Shown here in pieces: positions 48,380 through 58,540 of a stretch of 64,000 bases of DNA. The position numbers were made by a program, and so were the translations under genes. Origin of the DNA: Phragmites australis (Eukaryota; Streptophyta; Magnoliopsida; Poales; Poaceae); the NCBI RefSeq assembly GCF_958298935.1, contig NC_084938.1, positions 27,819,501-27,883,500 on the forward strand. The letters are read 5' to 3'. The notes beneath the pieces are model-generated. The model did not search any database, was not told the origin of the DNA, and was given only the letters and a program-made list of their open reading frames with translations. The first letter of the stretch is position 1, and each line of letters begins with the position of its first letter.

Positions 48380-49265
48380 AAGTACAACGCATTTGCGGTA
48401 TCTTGATCTTTCTCGGACAAAAAATTGTTAGCTTGCCAAATTCAGTATGTATGTTGTACAACTTACAGTCTTCAAGGCTCAATGGATGCTCTAGGCTACG
48501 ATATCTACCGGAAGGTACGGCAACTATGAGGAAGCTCAGCCATATTTATCTTTTGGAATGTGATAATTTGGAACGGATGCCCCCCAAACTTGGTCTACCG
48601 TATAACCTTCGCACACTGACAACATTTATTACCGAGTGCCCAAGATGTAAGGATCTACCAATAGTATGGTTGTCATCCTCTCTTGACCCCCTCCGTCTCC
48701 CTCCTCCCCCCGTACGCCAGCCCTCCTCCGCCAGTCCTCCTCGCCGGCCCACTCTCGGAGCCCGGCATCCTGCTCCCCGCCGTCCCCTCGCCCGCCCCAC
48801 CTTGCCACCTCCTACCCCGTTTCCCCCTACGCGTCTCCCTTTCGCCCTGCTGCGGCTTCTGCAGTGGGACGTACTAAGGAGCAGCGTTGGCACCAGGACA
48901 CCCCCTCCTCTGCCTCCCCGGATGACCGTTCCCCTTTTCCCCACTTGCTAGGCACTGTCGCCAACCGCGAGGATGGCAACTTTCCCCCCTGTCCAAGGGG
49001 AGGGACGTCATCCTCGTTGCCTCCTCTGCTATCCCGAGCGACCCAGGCTCTGCTGCCGCTTTTGGCAATGTTGTTCATGGTGATCCTCCACTGCCGGCCC
49101 CGTTGGCCCTGGACCCTTCCTGAGTGCCCCTCGTTGACGATCCTGGCACGGGTTGGACGCTGGTCTCGAGTCGGCGTTGCGGGAGGAAGGCGCGGCTACG
49201 ACCAGCTCGTAACCCGGCCTATATTCGGAGCAACTTCTTCGTTGCCCTGGATGGGTGGTGTCTAA

Positions 49266-49620
49266 CACTACCGGAGACAGCTTCTTTGCCGAGTGCCTCA
49301 GGCACTCGGCAAAGGACGATATACACTCGGCAAAGGGCGCTCTGTAAACAGTTTGTCGGCAAAGACCCCTTTGTCGAGTGCACTTTATCGGGCACTCGGC
49401 AAAGGCTTTGCCGAGTGCTAATCTGACACTCGGCAAAGGTCTCCGCTTTGCCGAGCGCCAGTGAATCAAACACTCGGCAAAGGTGGCATCTGTGCCGAGT
49501 GCCACCGGGAGGACACTCGGCAAACATGCCATCTTTGCCGAGTGCCTGGACCGTGGCTCTCGGCAAATCTGTGATGTTTGCCGACTGCAATGGCGTTTGC
49601 ACTCGGCAAAGTGACTGAAA
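49266..49620. repeat. CACTA left TIR and subterminal TTTGCCGAGTG array
   Basis: TIR at 49266-49295, followed by alternating TTTGCCGAGTG and CACTCGGCAAA words, often paired as small hairpins around a few bases. Such arrays bind the element's TNPA-type protein in the En/Spm family. Confidence 0.93.
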
Positions 49621-49879
49621 ACAGCCTTTTTTATTTGTTTTTTACATCCCATCCAAACAAACAGAAGATATATATATATATATAACAAACATCACCAACA
49701 TCACATATATATCATCAACAACACATATATATCACCAACACCACATATATATCACAAACGTCACATGTCTCACAATATATCACAAATAAGTTCACAAGTA
49801 ATCCAAGTGCTCCATCATCTACAACCATAATTGCAAATAGAAGTACCATTAACAACCACAAGTATCATCACCAAGATGG

Positions 49880-51985
49880 TCAATGAAACTGATTTGGTGA
49901 AGGATTCGCTGAAGCATGAGGATCGTTCGATGCCGCCGATTGATTCTGCACAAAGGAGAAGAGATTGCATGTGTGAGACAAGATAAATATATACCATACA
50001 TGAATAAAACTTTCATACTCCACTAGGTTTGACCGTAAGCATGAACATACAAACTAAAACATTTATACTCACAGGAGTAGAATAGTGAGGAGGTAGAGGT
50101 GGAGCGAATAGCGAAGGTGGCGGAGCTACACCCGTAGCGGCGCCAATACTTTGCATGTACTGAAGAATCTCCACCATCCTCCGCTGCTCGGCCTCCCGCT
50201 CGGCCTCCACCCTCTCCATCGTCGCCTGCATTTGCTCCCGTATCCTCCTCTCTTGTTCCAGCTGGGCCTACAATATATTCACCCTAATGTTACAATAATG
50301 CAAAGGAAAGGTATGAAAAAACCAATGAACGACGAATAAACCAGGAATAACCTCGAGTGCCTCCACCCGGTGGTGTGAAGTGTCCTTCCGAGGTCGTATG
50401 GCCGGGCTCGTGCTCGTGCTGCTTGCTCGAATCTGGGAGAGACTGGGAGTAGCGGCCGAGTCGATTGCGCCGTCGCCAATCCAGTATCGCCCATGCTTCT
50501 TGCCTCCTCCCACCCTCATGACGACTTCTCCATCAAGGTCCTCGGTGCTCGGATCGTACTCTGGCCCATGGACCTCCCTTGCCATCGATGTGTACTCACT
50601 AAGGCGGTTGTGGATGGTCGTATTGCTGTACGCCTCGGGCCCGTCCTCCGGGTTGTAGTCGACGTCGGACGTCGCCTTGCCCTTGTGGGCCATAGCAAAT
50701 GCCTTGAAGATGGAGCAAGGCTGGCCACCATGTGACGCCGACTGCGAGAAAAACAGCAAGATGATTAGAAATCATGCAGAATTGAGCGTTAGAATAAATA
50801 AATGAATTCGCGTACCCATGTTTGTGCGTATCCGCTGAGGTTGCGGCTGCCTTGATGGTGTGCTACACCTGGCATCATCAAACGCCGCTCCCGGCACAAG
50901 TTGTGCGTCTCCTCCCACTCGCGTGAGCACCACTTGTCCACCATCTGTTCCCAGCACTGGGGATGCGCGGCGCACCAATAAGGAATCATCTACAGGCCAT
51001 CCAGTACATGACATATCAGAAGATGAAATTAAGCCTACTTAATCTCAAAAGGAATCAGTATTAATGTTCTGTATTTACCTGCGGGTACTGGTCCCGGGTC
51101 AGCGTCATGGTTCTTGCGTCCCATTTGGTGACCTTCGTTCCAACGACGGTCCCGTGGTAAGTTACGACGGCCTGGATGCGCGCCTCGTAATGCATGTCCA
51201 CGACGAGTTTTTTGCAGCATTTGGTAGCCACCGCATCCGCCCTGGCCTCATATCCGTCCTGGCATCTAAAGAAATCCTGCATACAAACACGATGTATCCA
51301 TTCATTATTTCAAGAATGTCCAATAAATACGATGTATTGAGCAATGTAGTGCGAGGAAGACTTACCCACAGCTCTTGCTTCACCCGCTCCGCCTTGTTGT
51401 TGAATACCCTGCGGGCCCGATCTGCAGCATCGGGGCGGCGGCGTAGTGGTCAAACGAGTAGGCCGGCCCCGTCACTCCGGCGTACTCAACCAGGCCAGGG
51501 AAGTGCTCCTTGCACAGAAGACCGAGGATGTCATTGACTTGGCGTGTGTGAGCACCTCCACTCGCCACAATCGTCCAGTTCCTGCCCAAGTGATTAAGAA
51601 AAATTATTAATTTCTATTTTGATTTTCAACATATCATATAAAGTAGTGATAACATCTAAAGTTACTTACTTTTCCCCCTCGGGTCGAATCAGCGGGCGTC
51701 TCTCACGAGGTATCGGTCCCTGAGGGAGGCTCGCGGGACCTCGCAAGTAGACGCTCGACGAACTAGAGGAAGCGGAACCCCCTGCTGTCGCCTCCTCCTC
51801 GTCGTCCTCCTGCGCCTCCTCGGCGTCCTCTTGGGGCACCTGCTCCTCCTCCTCCTCCTCACGCGACGGGGCGGCAAGCGACGACTCCCTCCTGCGGCTG
51901 CTCCTCCTCCTACTCTGCCCCGGTGCAGCGGTCATTGCCCTTCGGTACAAGGACGTTAGCTTCCTCATCCCACCGCCCACCATCT
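49880..51985 (-). CDS. CACTA second transposase-family protein (Transposase_24 / Ptta-En-Spm), multi-exon
   Basis: Minus strand. The first coding piece opens MVGGGMRKLTSLYRRAM (about 51983 downward), with an Arg/Ser then Glu-rich acidic stretch (EEEEEEQVPQEDAEEAQEDD). Further pieces are NWTIVASGGAHTRQVNDILG (about 51580), VKQELWDFFRCQDGYEARAD with ARIQAVVTYHGTVVG (51120-51385), MIPYWCAAHPQCWEQMVDKW (50790-50990), then HGGQPCSIFKAFAMAHKGKA (50640-50745). The end is a Glu/Arg-rich coiled coil (EAEREAEQRRMVEILQYMQS) and a stop at 49880-49882. The W-x-C/transposase core is typical of Pfam Transposase_24, the TNPA-like partner that binds element ends. Exon limits were not all resolved. The frame at about 51390-51440 (PAGYSTTRRSG) may mark a frameshift, so its integrity is uncertain. 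Confidence 0.7.
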
Positions 51986-52104
51986 TTGTTCAATCACCTG
52001 CAATTAAAAAGAGTAAACCAATAAGCACAGATAAACAAGAAGTACTTAGAAAGAGATGCAAAATAAACAAAACGTAATTACAAAATAACATAGTATTACA
52101 TGTA

Positions 52105-54323
52105 TTAGAAATAATCTTCATGATCGGGATTAGCTGGATCATAAGTCTCATCATCACTATCAATCATGTCGAAATAATCAACACTATCCGAATGAGCAAT
52201 GTTGCCATTGTCATTGTCTAAATGTAATCGCTCAAGCATTTGTAAGTCCTTCACATTTTGCACCTCATCTCCAACGTCCTCTTCAATAACCGTTTCATTG
52301 TCTACTTCCATTCCGATCGCTTCGGTTAAGTCTATCTCAAACCTCCCTTCTAGTCCCTCTTCTTGAAAGAACTCTCCGTCATATGTGTTTGGGTCTAAGT
52401 TGTAATCTTCATCGTTTGGGACAGGCACTTTACCGTGTGGCGATACCCTGTGCACAATATCCCAACCCTTAAGATGCCTTATGGTTTGACACGCATATGG
52501 GAGATAATAAACTTGCGTGGCCTGTTGGGCCACAATATAGACATCGTCTCCTGGTAAGACGGAATCCTGTCGAATTTCGACTAGCCCAAGATTACAATAT
52601 GTCCGTCTCGTTACTTCAGGATCAAACCAATGGCATTTAAATATGACGGGATTAAAAGGTTTGGAACCATGAAACTTGAGTTCGTATATTTCTTCAATTC
52701 TTCCATAATACTCGACCTCATCAACGCCGGGCGTAAAAACTCCGGAACTTGTGGTTCTTCGATTGGGCCGACTCTGCTCGTAGCTTGTTGTGCGAAAGCG
52801 ATATCCATTCACGTCATAACCAGAAAATGACCTGACCCTATAGGCAAAGCCATCGGCAACCTGTCTCAACTCGGCACACATAGACGCATCCCTCTGGCCC
52901 TGCAAGCTCAAGCAGGATACATCGTTATATTATTCGCACGTACGAGTAACTTGGAATGTCAAACTACGTACGAGCTAAATTGGACGGTACCTTCCGTTTG
53001 AACCAAGAAATGAAATCGGGCATTCCATTTCCCGCACCCTGTCTAAGAAGGGTATCTACCTGCTGCGGGGTAGGATCCCTTGATTGACGCCAGAATTCAT
53101 GAAGAAATTCCCTGTACCAACGAGAAACAAGGGGGTTAGATGCAGAATAGTGACGGCGTATTTAACAAGTTCGTTGAGAACTTACTGCATGTACGGCGCC
53201 ACTTCGTCAAGGTTGGTCAACACGTATAGCATGATATGGCGCCACTCTTCATGATTCAAGGTCTTGGGGGTCGATGCACTTGCGCTTCCGAGTTGGCCTC
53301 GGAAAAGGCTGAGGTTCGATTCATTTTCGCCAGCATTGTAACGAGGGGGTGGATTATGCACGCTAGGGAGGTTGTTACCATAGTATGTTGTTGTGAAGTT
53401 CGCCACCTCCTCCAGAATGTATGCCTCTGCAATGGAAGCCTCGATTTTGCATTTATTTCTACATTTCTTTCGAAGAACCTTTAGACATCTCTCGATTGGA
53501 TAGCACCAACGGCCCTGCACGGGCCCCCCCATTCGTGCCTCGTACGGGAGATGCAAAATCAAATGCTGCATCGGATTGAAGAAGCCGGGTGGAAAGATCT
53601 TCTCCAACTTACAGAGCAACACAGGTGCCATTCTTTCCAAGTCAGCAATCACGGTCCGAGATAACTCCTTGGCACAAAGCTGGCGAAAGAAATAGCTCAA
53701 CTCTGCCAGCACTAGCCAGACATGCTCAGGGACATAGCCTCGAACCATCGCCGGAAGAAGCCGCTCAATCCATATGTGGTAGTCATGACTCTTCATCCCT
53801 AAGACTCGCATAGTAGATAAGTTCACTCCCCTCCTCAGATTAGCTGCATACCCATCAGGGAACATTAACGTCTGGATCCATTCTAGTACTTCCCTCCTTT
53901 GGGGCTTGCTCAAGACAAAATCGGCCTTAGGCCTTCTCCATGTCTTGCCGCGACTAGGAGGCTTCATATGTTGGTTTGGTCTATCGCATATCGTTGCCAG
54001 ATCCACTCTAGCCTTAACGTTGTCCTTTGACTTGTCAGGAATGTCCATGATTGTTGCCCAAAGTGCCTCGGCAACATTCTTTTCAGTGTGCATTACATCA
54101 ATGTTGTGTGGAAGGAGAAGGTCATCAAAATAGGGGAGCCGAGTCAAGCCCGACTTATGAGTCCACATATGTTGCTCACCATATCCCACAAAACCACCTT
54201 TTGGATTGACCACGAGACCATCTATCTGTTCACGAACCGTGTACATCCACTCACGATCCTCCATTCATTGGTGACCTGACCCTGACTTGCGCGGCCCGTG
54301 TACATCCACTCACGGTCCTCCAT
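52105..54323 (-). pseudogene. TNP2-type CACTA transposase with catalytic core deleted (DUF4218 + DUF4216 kept)
   Basis: Minus strand. The ATG at 54321-54323 begins MEDREWMYTGR, the Transpos_assoc start of TNP2 proteins. The same start is repeated 59 bp on (54262-54264), where MEDREWMYTV runs straight into REQIDGLVVNPKGGFVGYGE. That is sequence from the far end of the Transposase_21 domain, so about 400 residues of catalytic domain are missing. The DUF4218 part follows (LPYFDDLLLPHNIDVMHTEK, ILHLPYEARMGGPVQGRWCY; 53182-54230). The next pieces are at 52990-53113 (EFWRQSRDPTPQQVDTLLRQ) and the DUF4216 region 52105-52911 (YDVNGYRFRTTSYEQSRPNR, VEYYGRIEEIYELKF), ending in an acidic tail. The domain order matches TNP2 genes but no active site remains. 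Confidence 0.85.
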
Positions 54324-54421
54324 CCTCTAACATATATAGCGGCGAGTAATATAAACATCAATTGCATCTACACGACGTTCCTACTATCTAATAGGTGAGG
54401 ATAGGTCCTAATCCCACGCGA

Positions 54422-54612
54422 GGATCCGTAGATGAGGTTAGTTTCCATGCTCTACTCCTATTCGAGACAGAATTTCGACAGCACCTCCCCGCTGTTCTCC
54501 AAATACACGTCCTGCTAGGGAGAGTGTGTATCCGGAGAACAACAGGGAGATGATGCCGAAACTCTGTCTCGGATCGGAGTAGACCATGGAAACTAACCCC
54601 ACCTACGCATCC
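54422..54612. repeat. Hairpin: 87-bp inverted arms upstream of the TNP2 start
   Basis: Arms 54422-54508 and 54526-54612 are inverted copies (about 84% matched) around a 17-base loop. Both contain GGTTAGTTTCCATG and CGAGACAGA in the same minus/plus relation. Many mismatches are G/A or C/T changes that would allow G-U pairs in RNA. Confidence 0.9.
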
Positions 54613-55079
54613 GCGGGCTGTAAACTTCTTCGGATATTCTTCGGTTTGCAAGCATCGTACGTGACAACTTGCGCAAAACCTTCTCAAATTTTTATCACAG
54701 CCTCCACATATGATATCATGACATCTTGACAAGTTTCATGATTTTCGGACTTCGTTTGCTTTTTATACAATTTAAAAATAACTCGACCGCAAGTTCGTGG
54801 TCATGTTTCTTTAACAAGATGTTCGAAATTGGTGGTCTGTTCCTGGATACGGCCTCACATTATACTAAATAACATGAATATCATTTTTCCATTCATTTTT
54901 TTTCATTATTCGAATGACTAGCAGTTATAATTTGAATTATCCAAGAAAATTCAATTAATTGAAATAAATTAAAGAAATATAGAAAAAGTCCGAGAAATGT
55001 GCCACATTGGAACATGGAGTACCAGGTATTGTATGAGGACTGCAGAAAAAGTTTGGAGGTCAAAAGTGAAAAAAAATAG

Positions 55080-55485
55080 GGTTTGCCGAGTGTCAAAAAA
55101 TGACACTCGGGAAAGGAGCCTCTTTGCCGAGTGCCACATGTTTGCCGAGTTCTTTCTCTCTGGCACTCGGCAAATAGCCTCCACGAACTTGGGCAAAAGT
55201 GAAAAAAATAGGGTTTGCCGAGTGTCAAAAAATGACACTCGGGAAAGGAGCCTCTTTGCCGAGTGCCAGATGTTTGCCGAGTTCTTCCTCTCTGGCACTC
55301 GGCAAATAGCCTCTTTGCCGAGTTCTTTCTCTCTGGCACTCGGCAAATAGCCTCTTTGCCGAGTGCCAGATGTTTGTCGAGTTCTTTGTCTCTGGCACTC
55401 GGCAAAGAGGCTATTTGCCGAGTGCCCGATAGAAAGCACGCGGCAAAGTCTGGGACACTCGGCAAAGAAGCCGTCTCCGGTAGTG
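55080..55485. repeat. CACTA right subterminal array and TIR
   Basis: Dense TTTGCCGAGTG / CACTCGGCAAA copies, including a local tandem duplication (GGGTTTGCCGAGTGTCAAAA at about 55079 and again at about 55211). The 30-bp TIR is at 55456-55485. Confidence 0.93.
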
Positions 55486-57825
55486 TAAACTGCCTGTCTA
55501 CGACTCATCGGCGTGCGGACTGTCGTCTTCTGCCTCGTTGTTTTCGCTGCCGATAGTTCAACCATCGCGCCAAGGATTTCAAGAGGCTACCGGACACCAT
55601 CCTCCACTTCGCCGTCGCCAGTTTGTTCTGAGCTCCGCCTCGGCCGATTCTACCCAAGCTGGATCGGCGGCCGACATTGTCACACCTCCTTCTGTGACTT
55701 CAGCGCGCCTTCAGGATTTGACACCGTCTGGGTCGGCGACGTTCGGCACCACGCCTCCTACATCCCCCCACCTTTCACCGTTACATATTACTGCCACTTC
55801 TTCCTCCCCGTCATCGTCGTAGTGGTTGTCCCGCCAACCCCGGTTGTTTCTCCTGTGCGCTGTGTGGTGCCGTGGACTGATGACTTCTCCGCGGATGAGT
55901 CTCATCTGCGATGGGAGATTCTTGCTTATGCTGACCAGGCTAGACAAGGCTTCCAAGGTCACACCCTCTCCGGCCTGCTCGCGAGTGTTGTCGGCATCCC
56001 TACGTCGGACTTCAGCGTCAAGAACTTCGCTCCAGACAACTTCCTAATTGTCTGCCGCTCGCTACCTGTGCGTGATTCCATCCTTGCAGTCAGTGGCCAG
56101 GCCCGGCGATCTGGTGTCACTTGGTACTTTCATCCATGGACGGGGCTTGCAGAGGCCATAGCCAGGATACTACCCTATAGGGCTATCCTTGCCCTCCATG
56201 GAGTACCTCCCCACACCTGGTCTACTTCCACGGCTAGATCCCTCCTTGGTCATCACTGCTGGGTGGAACGCATCGACGCCGAGGCCACGCTTGCAGACCG
56301 GACTGACTTGGCGGTTCATCGTGTTGTGGTCTGGTGCGATTCGCCGGGGAGTATCCCGTCCGAGATGACCATGGAGGTGCCCGAGCCTACCATTCCATCC
56401 GACGTTCCTAGCCTGCCTCCTTACCTTCTGGAGGTCAAAACCTTGCGTTATCCCATCGTCATTAGGCTCATTTCATTGGCTGAGTTTCGGCTTCCCTCCT
56501 CCTCCAGCAGTGAGGGTTCCTTCTCGTCAGTGGATGGGGACTGTGACGAGCCCCCGGCGAGTGGAATGGGCCAGTGCTGTCTCCCCAGAGGACGTCGGAT
56601 GTCGTTCCTTCCTGTTCCTCCGACGGATGCCTCCCTGGCTCCGACATCTCTCGGCCGCAGCCATGTTCGTGTTCATGGCGCTGTTCAACGTGGTGTGCGA
56701 TGGGCCCCGGGCGTCCTCCCTCCTGCTTTGGAGTATGCGCCAGTTTCCTTCGGTTCATTCCACGTTGCGTCAGCAGCACCGCGCGCCCATTCCCTATCGC
56801 AACTTCCTGACACAGCTCACGGGAATGTTACTTTCGGCATGCCAGCTACAGGATTCTCGAACCTAGTTCTCCAAGTGGTCGACGCCCATGACACCTCGCT
56901 CGGGCCTAGAGTTGACCCTATGCTGCTAGAGTCCGAGGGGGTTGCACCGCCGGGGGATGGATCCTCAACCACTGTGAACTGGCAATTTTACCGTTCCTCG
57001 GTGCATCATACACTACAGGACGTCATAGCCACCAGGCCTCATTCTTCTGTTTCTTGGGAGGCCATCCCTCACGCTTTGGCGGCTTGTGCTAGCCCGGCTG
57101 CAAGCTCTCGGCCACATGACCCTATTACCATTATTTATTCACGATGTCCACCCTGTGGATGCAGCAGTTCATGCCGCGCGGGCCATTGCTCGGGACTCCC
57201 TGCTGCATGCACGGGCCACGTTTGTTTTGTTGGGTCATCTAACAACTTCGCTTCGGCGATCTCTAACAACGCGGCCCACAACTCTGGGTCTTTAGGTGCC
57301 AGCCCGTCTCTTATGCCGTGCCGGATGCTAACGCATTGTCAGGATGGTGGGGTTTGGATGCCACCTGCTGTAATATCTGACCAGAACTCCTCTCCCTCCA
57401 AGAACCCCCCTTTGGATCTCTCGGCTTGCCCGCCAATCCAGAGCTTCCTCAACAAACTCACTCGGGAGATTCCTACACCGCTTCTGCCTCCGCCGCGTCG
57501 GAACCCCAGGCCTCTTGTCGCTGTCCCCGACCTGCGTCGAAGTCGGCGCCTTGCCTCCAAGTCGAATCTGCTTGCAATCCGGCCGTCCAAGCGTGGCGAA
57601 GTCCTTCTTATGCTCCGGCTAGGCTTACTTCAAGACAGGGAACATCCAACTACTCGCGCCCTCTAGGAGTATTCCAAGCTGTTTGACCATCCCCTCTCTG
57701 AGCAGCACATCCAGGCCATCAAAGATCTCTTTCCGGCCTGTGGCTTGGCGGGTTTCATCGCCAATCCATTGACACTCAGTCCACACTGCTAGGGGCCTCT
57801 CTTCATATTGGTCGTCAACGTTTCT

Positions 57826-58540
57826 ATGCAAAACTCTGAAAGTTGGAATATCTATTGCTGGAATGTCCGGGGGCAAAATTGTAGACCATCTGATGAGGGA
57901 ATGAAGGATGACTTTCTTACGGAAATTACGGTCATCCGTTCACTTCTTTCGGGTCCTTGGCAGGTCATTGGCGACTTTAATATGATTGCCTCAGCCTCGG
58001 ATAAGAACAATAATCGTCTTAACTCTCGATCGATCTCCAAATTCAGAAGGTTCATCAACAGCCTAGAACTCAGGGATTTGCATCTGTTCGGCCGTCGCTA
58101 TACCTGGTCCAATGAGGGCGCCTCTCCCACACTCGTCAGACTAGACCGTGCTTTGATCTCTTCTGACCAGGGTTTACTTTACCGGTCGAAAACCGGCGGT
58201 AAACCCGGTTTACCGGTTTTACCGGTGGATACCGGTAAAAAAAATAAACCGGTAATTTTTTTGAATTTGTTTATTTAAATTTTCAAAAAGATTAGATCAC
58301 AGTAAAAAATCATTTATCAGTAATATTTGAATTTTGTTTATTTAAATTTTGTTTCAATTTTGTTTAAATTTGTTTGAATTTGTCCGGTAAAACTCCGGTA
58401 AATCCGATATCTTCGAGAAATCGAATTTACCGGTGACCTCCGGTAAATAAAATTTACCGGTAAGATTTTCCCTACTTCTGACTGGGATGGGATGTTCCCC
58501 AATTGCCTCTTGCAGGCTCTCTCCTCTGAGTGCTCTGATC
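57826..58540 (+). pseudogene. LINE ORF2 endonuclease part, internally deleted
   Basis: ATG at 57826. SWNIYCWNVRG is the N-terminal strand of the AP-like endonuclease (WNVRGLN motif). After GQNC the frame jumps to SDEGMKDDFLTEITVIRSLL and then PWQVIGDFNMIASASDK (GDFN motif) and RRYTWSNEGASPTLVRLDRA. The middle of the domain, including the catalytic QETK-type Glu, is missing. A hAT MITE (58168-58474) then interrupts the frame just after ALISSD; the original reading resumes with WDGMFPNCLL. Confidence 0.75.
58168..58474. mobile_element. hAT MITE (307 bp) inside the LINE ORF2
   Basis: The 8-bp duplication CTTCTGAC is perfect (58160-58167 and 58475-58482). The ends are imperfect inverted repeats: CAGGGTTTACTTTACCGGT against the reversed right end TAGGGAAAATCTTACCGGT. 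TACCGGT / ACCGGTA words recur through both subterminal parts. The middle is AATTTGTTTATTTAAATTTT-type sequence. Removing it restores the LINE frame. Confidence 0.9.

Larger units (their letters stand above)
49266..55485 (-). mobile_element. CACTA (En/Spm) DNA transposon, 6220 bp, internally deleted
   Basis: TAA duplication at 49263-49265 and 55486-55488. The 30-bp terminal inverted repeats begin CACTACCGGAGAC and differ at one position (A/G, base 14). Subterminal zones (49280-49615 and 55080-55475) hold more than a dozen TTTGCCGAGTG / CACTCGGCAAA copies in both orientations. Genes lie on the minus strand: a TNP2-like transposase remnant (52.1-54.3 kb), then a second transposase-family gene (49.9-52.0 kb). 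The catalytic TNP2 domain is deleted, so the element is non-autonomous, but its termini look competent for mobilisation in trans. It is younger than the LINE it entered. Confidence 0.95.
48860..57666 (+). pseudogene. LINE ORF1 (nucleic-acid-binding, CCHC), split by the CACTA
   Basis: The upstream part (48860-49265) encodes a Ser/Pro-rich N-terminus (TKEQRWHQDTPSSA) and DDPGTGWTLVSSRRCGRKAR, in two frames. The CACTA then enters between the first two cysteines of a CX2CX4HX4C knuckle. The downstream part resumes at 55489 with CLSTTHRRADC, then a second knuckle whose copy has a stop and Cys to Phe. The long frame at 55513-57666 contains the ORF1 core (DESHLRWEILAYADQARQGF and TWYFHPWTGLAEAIARIL) and a Pro/Ser-rich tail. 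In active LINEs this protein binds the element RNA. It is disrupted here. Confidence 0.75.

Noticed and set aside
49029..49688. 219-codon minus-strand frame at the CACTA left end
   Set aside because: It is the translated subterminal TTTGCCGAGTG array running into LINE sequence; not a protein gene.
54893..55565. 190- and 198-codon minus-strand frames at the CACTA right end
   Set aside because: Translations of the subterminal repeat array; repetitive peptides without a domain.
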